From Pseudaminobacter soli (ex Zhang et al. 2022) (GTDB lineage: Bacteria > Pseudomonadota > Alphaproteobacteria > Rhizobiales > Rhizobiaceae): 64,000 nt of DNA. The notes below the pieces were generated by a model. The model saw only the letters and a program-made list of their open reading frames with translations. It made no database searches and had not been told where the DNA came from. Location: contig NZ_JABVCF010000012.1 of the NCBI RefSeq assembly GCF_014595955.1, forward strand, positions 124,001 through 188,000, given 5' to 3'. The translations under genes were made by a program, and so were the position numbers. Below, one piece after another: positions 62,582-64,000 of the stretch (positions are counted from its first letter, which is position 1; each line of letters opens with the position of its first letter).

Positions 62582-64000
62582 CTAGCCGGCTGTGAACTCC
62601 ACGATCGCCGGTCCGGGCACGGCCTCTCGCAGTGCAGCCTGCAAGTCGTCCAGCCGGTTCACCGCCGCACAGGGCAGACCATAGGCCTCGGCGATCTTGC
62701 CGAAGTCCGGCGGAGCCGGCGAGACGCCGACAGGCTCGACGCCAACCTGCCGCATCGACAGCTCGATCTCGCCATAGCCCTGGTTGTTATACACCAGGAA
62801 GATGACGCGCGCCTTGGTCTCCACCGCCGCGGCAATCTCCGGAAGCGAAAACTGGAAGCCGCCGTCGCCGGTCAGGCAAACGACCTGTGCGTCCGGCACG
62901 GCGAGCGAGGCCCCAATCGCCGCAGGCGGTCCATAGCCCAGCGCACCAAAACCGGTCGCGGCATTGAACCAGCCGCCCGGACGGTCGTGGTCGTAGTTGA
63001 GGTTCGCGGCATAAATGGGCTGCGTCGAATCCCCGACGATGATGGAGTTCGGCAGCGCATCGCGGATCGCCTCCACCAATTCCAGCTGCGCAGGCATATA
63101 GGGGGCCAGGCGGCCGAGCTCGGCCAGTGCGTCCTGCCGTGCCTGCCTGGCCCTCTCCTGCCCTTGCGAGGTGCCGGAGGGGCGGGCGCGGTCGGAGATC
63201 GCGGCAGAGAGTGCGGAGAGCGCGGCCGCCGCATCCGCTTCGATCTTCACCGAAGCGGGGTGGCGATCGAGTTGCTCGGCATCGATGTCGATGCGCACGA
63301 GTTGCTTCGGGATGGCAAAACCGCCGTCACCATACATGTCATAGTCGGTCGGGCCGAACTCGGTGCCGACCGCAACGACCACATCCGCGCCGTCAATCAG
63401 TGCCCGCACCGGTTGCATGCTCGCGCTTGCCGGCACGGCGAGGGGATGCCGGTGCAGAAGGCCGCGCGCATTGGTGGTGAGCACCACGGGTGCATCCAGC
63501 CGTTCGGCGAGGGCCCGCAGCGCCGTCTCGGCGCGAACTGCACCGCCGCCAGCAAGGATGACCGGCCGAACGGCGCCGGTAATCGCCCGCGCGCCGGCGG
63601 CGATGGCCGACGGATCCGGCGCAGGTGGTTCGGGCTGCTCCACCTCCCGGATCGGATCGGCGGGAAGGCCCATGACGTCGAGCGGAACCTCGATGTGAAC
63701 CGGACCAGGCCGCCCCGTCCGGAACAGGGTGAAGGCGCGTTCGATCGCCGGCTGAAGTTCTGCGGCCTGCTCGACCCGCACCGAGAACAGCGCGACCTTC
63801 TCCATCAGCCCGCGCTGGTCCGGCAGTTCATGCAGATGGCCCAGTCCCTTGCCCAGCGTCGGCCGGGCATTCACGCCCGAGATCACCAGCATCGGGATCG
63901 AATCCGCACGCGCCTGCCCCATGGCGGTGATGGCGTTCGTCAGCCCCGGCCCGGTGATGACGAAGGCAACGCCGGGCCTCCCGCTGGCGCGGGCGTAACC
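62582..64000 (-). CDS. Thiamin-diphosphate decarboxylase, AruI-like (5' part missing)
   Basis: 473 codons visible; the first third of the protein lies beyond the right edge. Acetolactate synthase-like fold: central ISGVNARPTLGKGLGHLHELPDQ, FAD-less type domain, then the C-terminal ThDP site GDSTQPIYAANLNYDHDRPGGWFNAATGFGALGYGPPAAIG and GDGGFQF. The pattern fits 5-guanidino-2-oxopentanoate decarboxylase of the arginine transaminase route, the usual annotation of these rhizobial proteins; other 2-oxo acid decarboxylases cannot be excluded. It precedes the hydroxyproline dehydratase in an operon. Confidence 0.75.
   Translation of the reverse strand, partial: GYARASGRPGVAFVITGPGLTNAITAMGQARADSIPMLVISGVNARPTLGKGLGHLHELPDQRGLMEKVALFSVRVEQAAELQPAIERAFTLFRTGRPGPVHIEVPLDVMGLPADPIREVEQPEPPAPDPSAIAAGARAITGAVRPVILAGGGAVRAETALRALAERLDAPVVLTTNARGLLHRHPLAVPASASMQPVRALIDGADVVVAVGTEFGPTDYDMYGDGGFAIPKQLVRIDIDAEQLDRHPASVKIEADAAAALSALSAAISDRARPSGTSQGQERARQARQDALAELGRLAPYMPAQLELVEAIRDALPNSIIVGDSTQPIYAANLNYDHDRPGGWFNAATGFGALGYGPPAAIGASLAVPDAQVVCLTGDGGFQFSLPEIAAAVETKARVIFLVYNNQGYGEIELSMRQVGVEPVGVSPAPPDFGKIAEAYGLPCAAVNRLDDLQAALREAVPGPAIVEFTAG

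Overview
The window is GC-rich, densely packed bacterial chromosome and reads as an alphaproteobacterium of the Rhizobiales (Hyphomicrobiales), most likely near Mesorhizobium/Phyllobacteriaceae. Evidence: short palindromic repeats of the rhizobial RIME type (one of them inside a gene), an AroA very like that of Agrobacterium CP4, the block TIGR02300 protein / tRNA-Ala / aroA / cmk / rpsA, many DUFs common in rhizobia (DUF982, DUF1272, DUF29, KTSC), and promoters matching the alphaproteobacterial EcfG general stress sigma factor. There is no phage, plasmid or large insertion signature.

Layout. 0-2.9 kb: agmatinase-family gene and a polyamine-type binding protein (cut by the window edge), divergent from a LysR regulator. 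3.1-5.9 kb: nicotinate phosphoribosyltransferase and an unassigned polytopic membrane protein. 6.0-11.2 kb: complete branched-chain amino acid type ABC transporter (SBP, LivH, LivM, LivG, LivF) with a ParDE-type toxin-antitoxin pair inserted between SBP and LivH. 11.3-13.4 kb: sodium/proton antiporter-like protein and nicotinamidase. 13.6-21.5 kb: FAD subunit, fused [2Fe-2S]/molybdenum hydroxylase, 6-hydroxynicotinate reductase homologue, UPF0280 protein, MarR regulator, then ferredoxin-NADP reductase. Together these look like an oxidative-then-reductive attack on nicotinate or a related N-heterocycle, with the neighbouring nicotinamidase able to supply nicotinate; ring-opening enzymes are not in the window.

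21.6-30.3 kb: MATE efflux, SmoS-like sorbitol dehydrogenase with an altered C-terminus, DUF29, diheme cytochrome c, a secreted protein, an L,D-transpeptidase, DUF1272, an ACP/ketoacyl synthase pair, a ClpP-like protein and DUF982. 30.4-36.1 kb: a double non-homologous end-joining locus (ku, ligD, KTSC protein; facing a second ligase and second ku). Four exact EcfG-type promoters (GGAAC-N16/17-CGTT) lie before the secreted protein, ku, the second ku and csbD, and three near matches lie before other genes here, so much of the region is probably a general-stress regulon.

36.2-42.7 kb: Zn-ribbon protein, D,D-carboxypeptidase-type lipoprotein, hybrid histidine kinase, small P-loop kinase, GST and conserved hypotheticals. 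43.2-53.4 kb: catabolic island with two GntR regulators, a TRAP transporter, an RpiB-type isomerase, a NitT/TauT-type ABC transporter and an FAH / RraA / 3-hydroxyisobutyrate-dehydrogenase-family trio. 53.5-59.7 kb: TauE/SafE exporter, tRNA-Ala(GGC), TIGR02300 protein, aroA, cmk, rpsA. 59.9-64 kb: DHFR-family enzyme with divergent HxlR regulator, CsbD, trans-3-hydroxyproline dehydratase, and an AruI-like ThDP decarboxylase cut by the window end.
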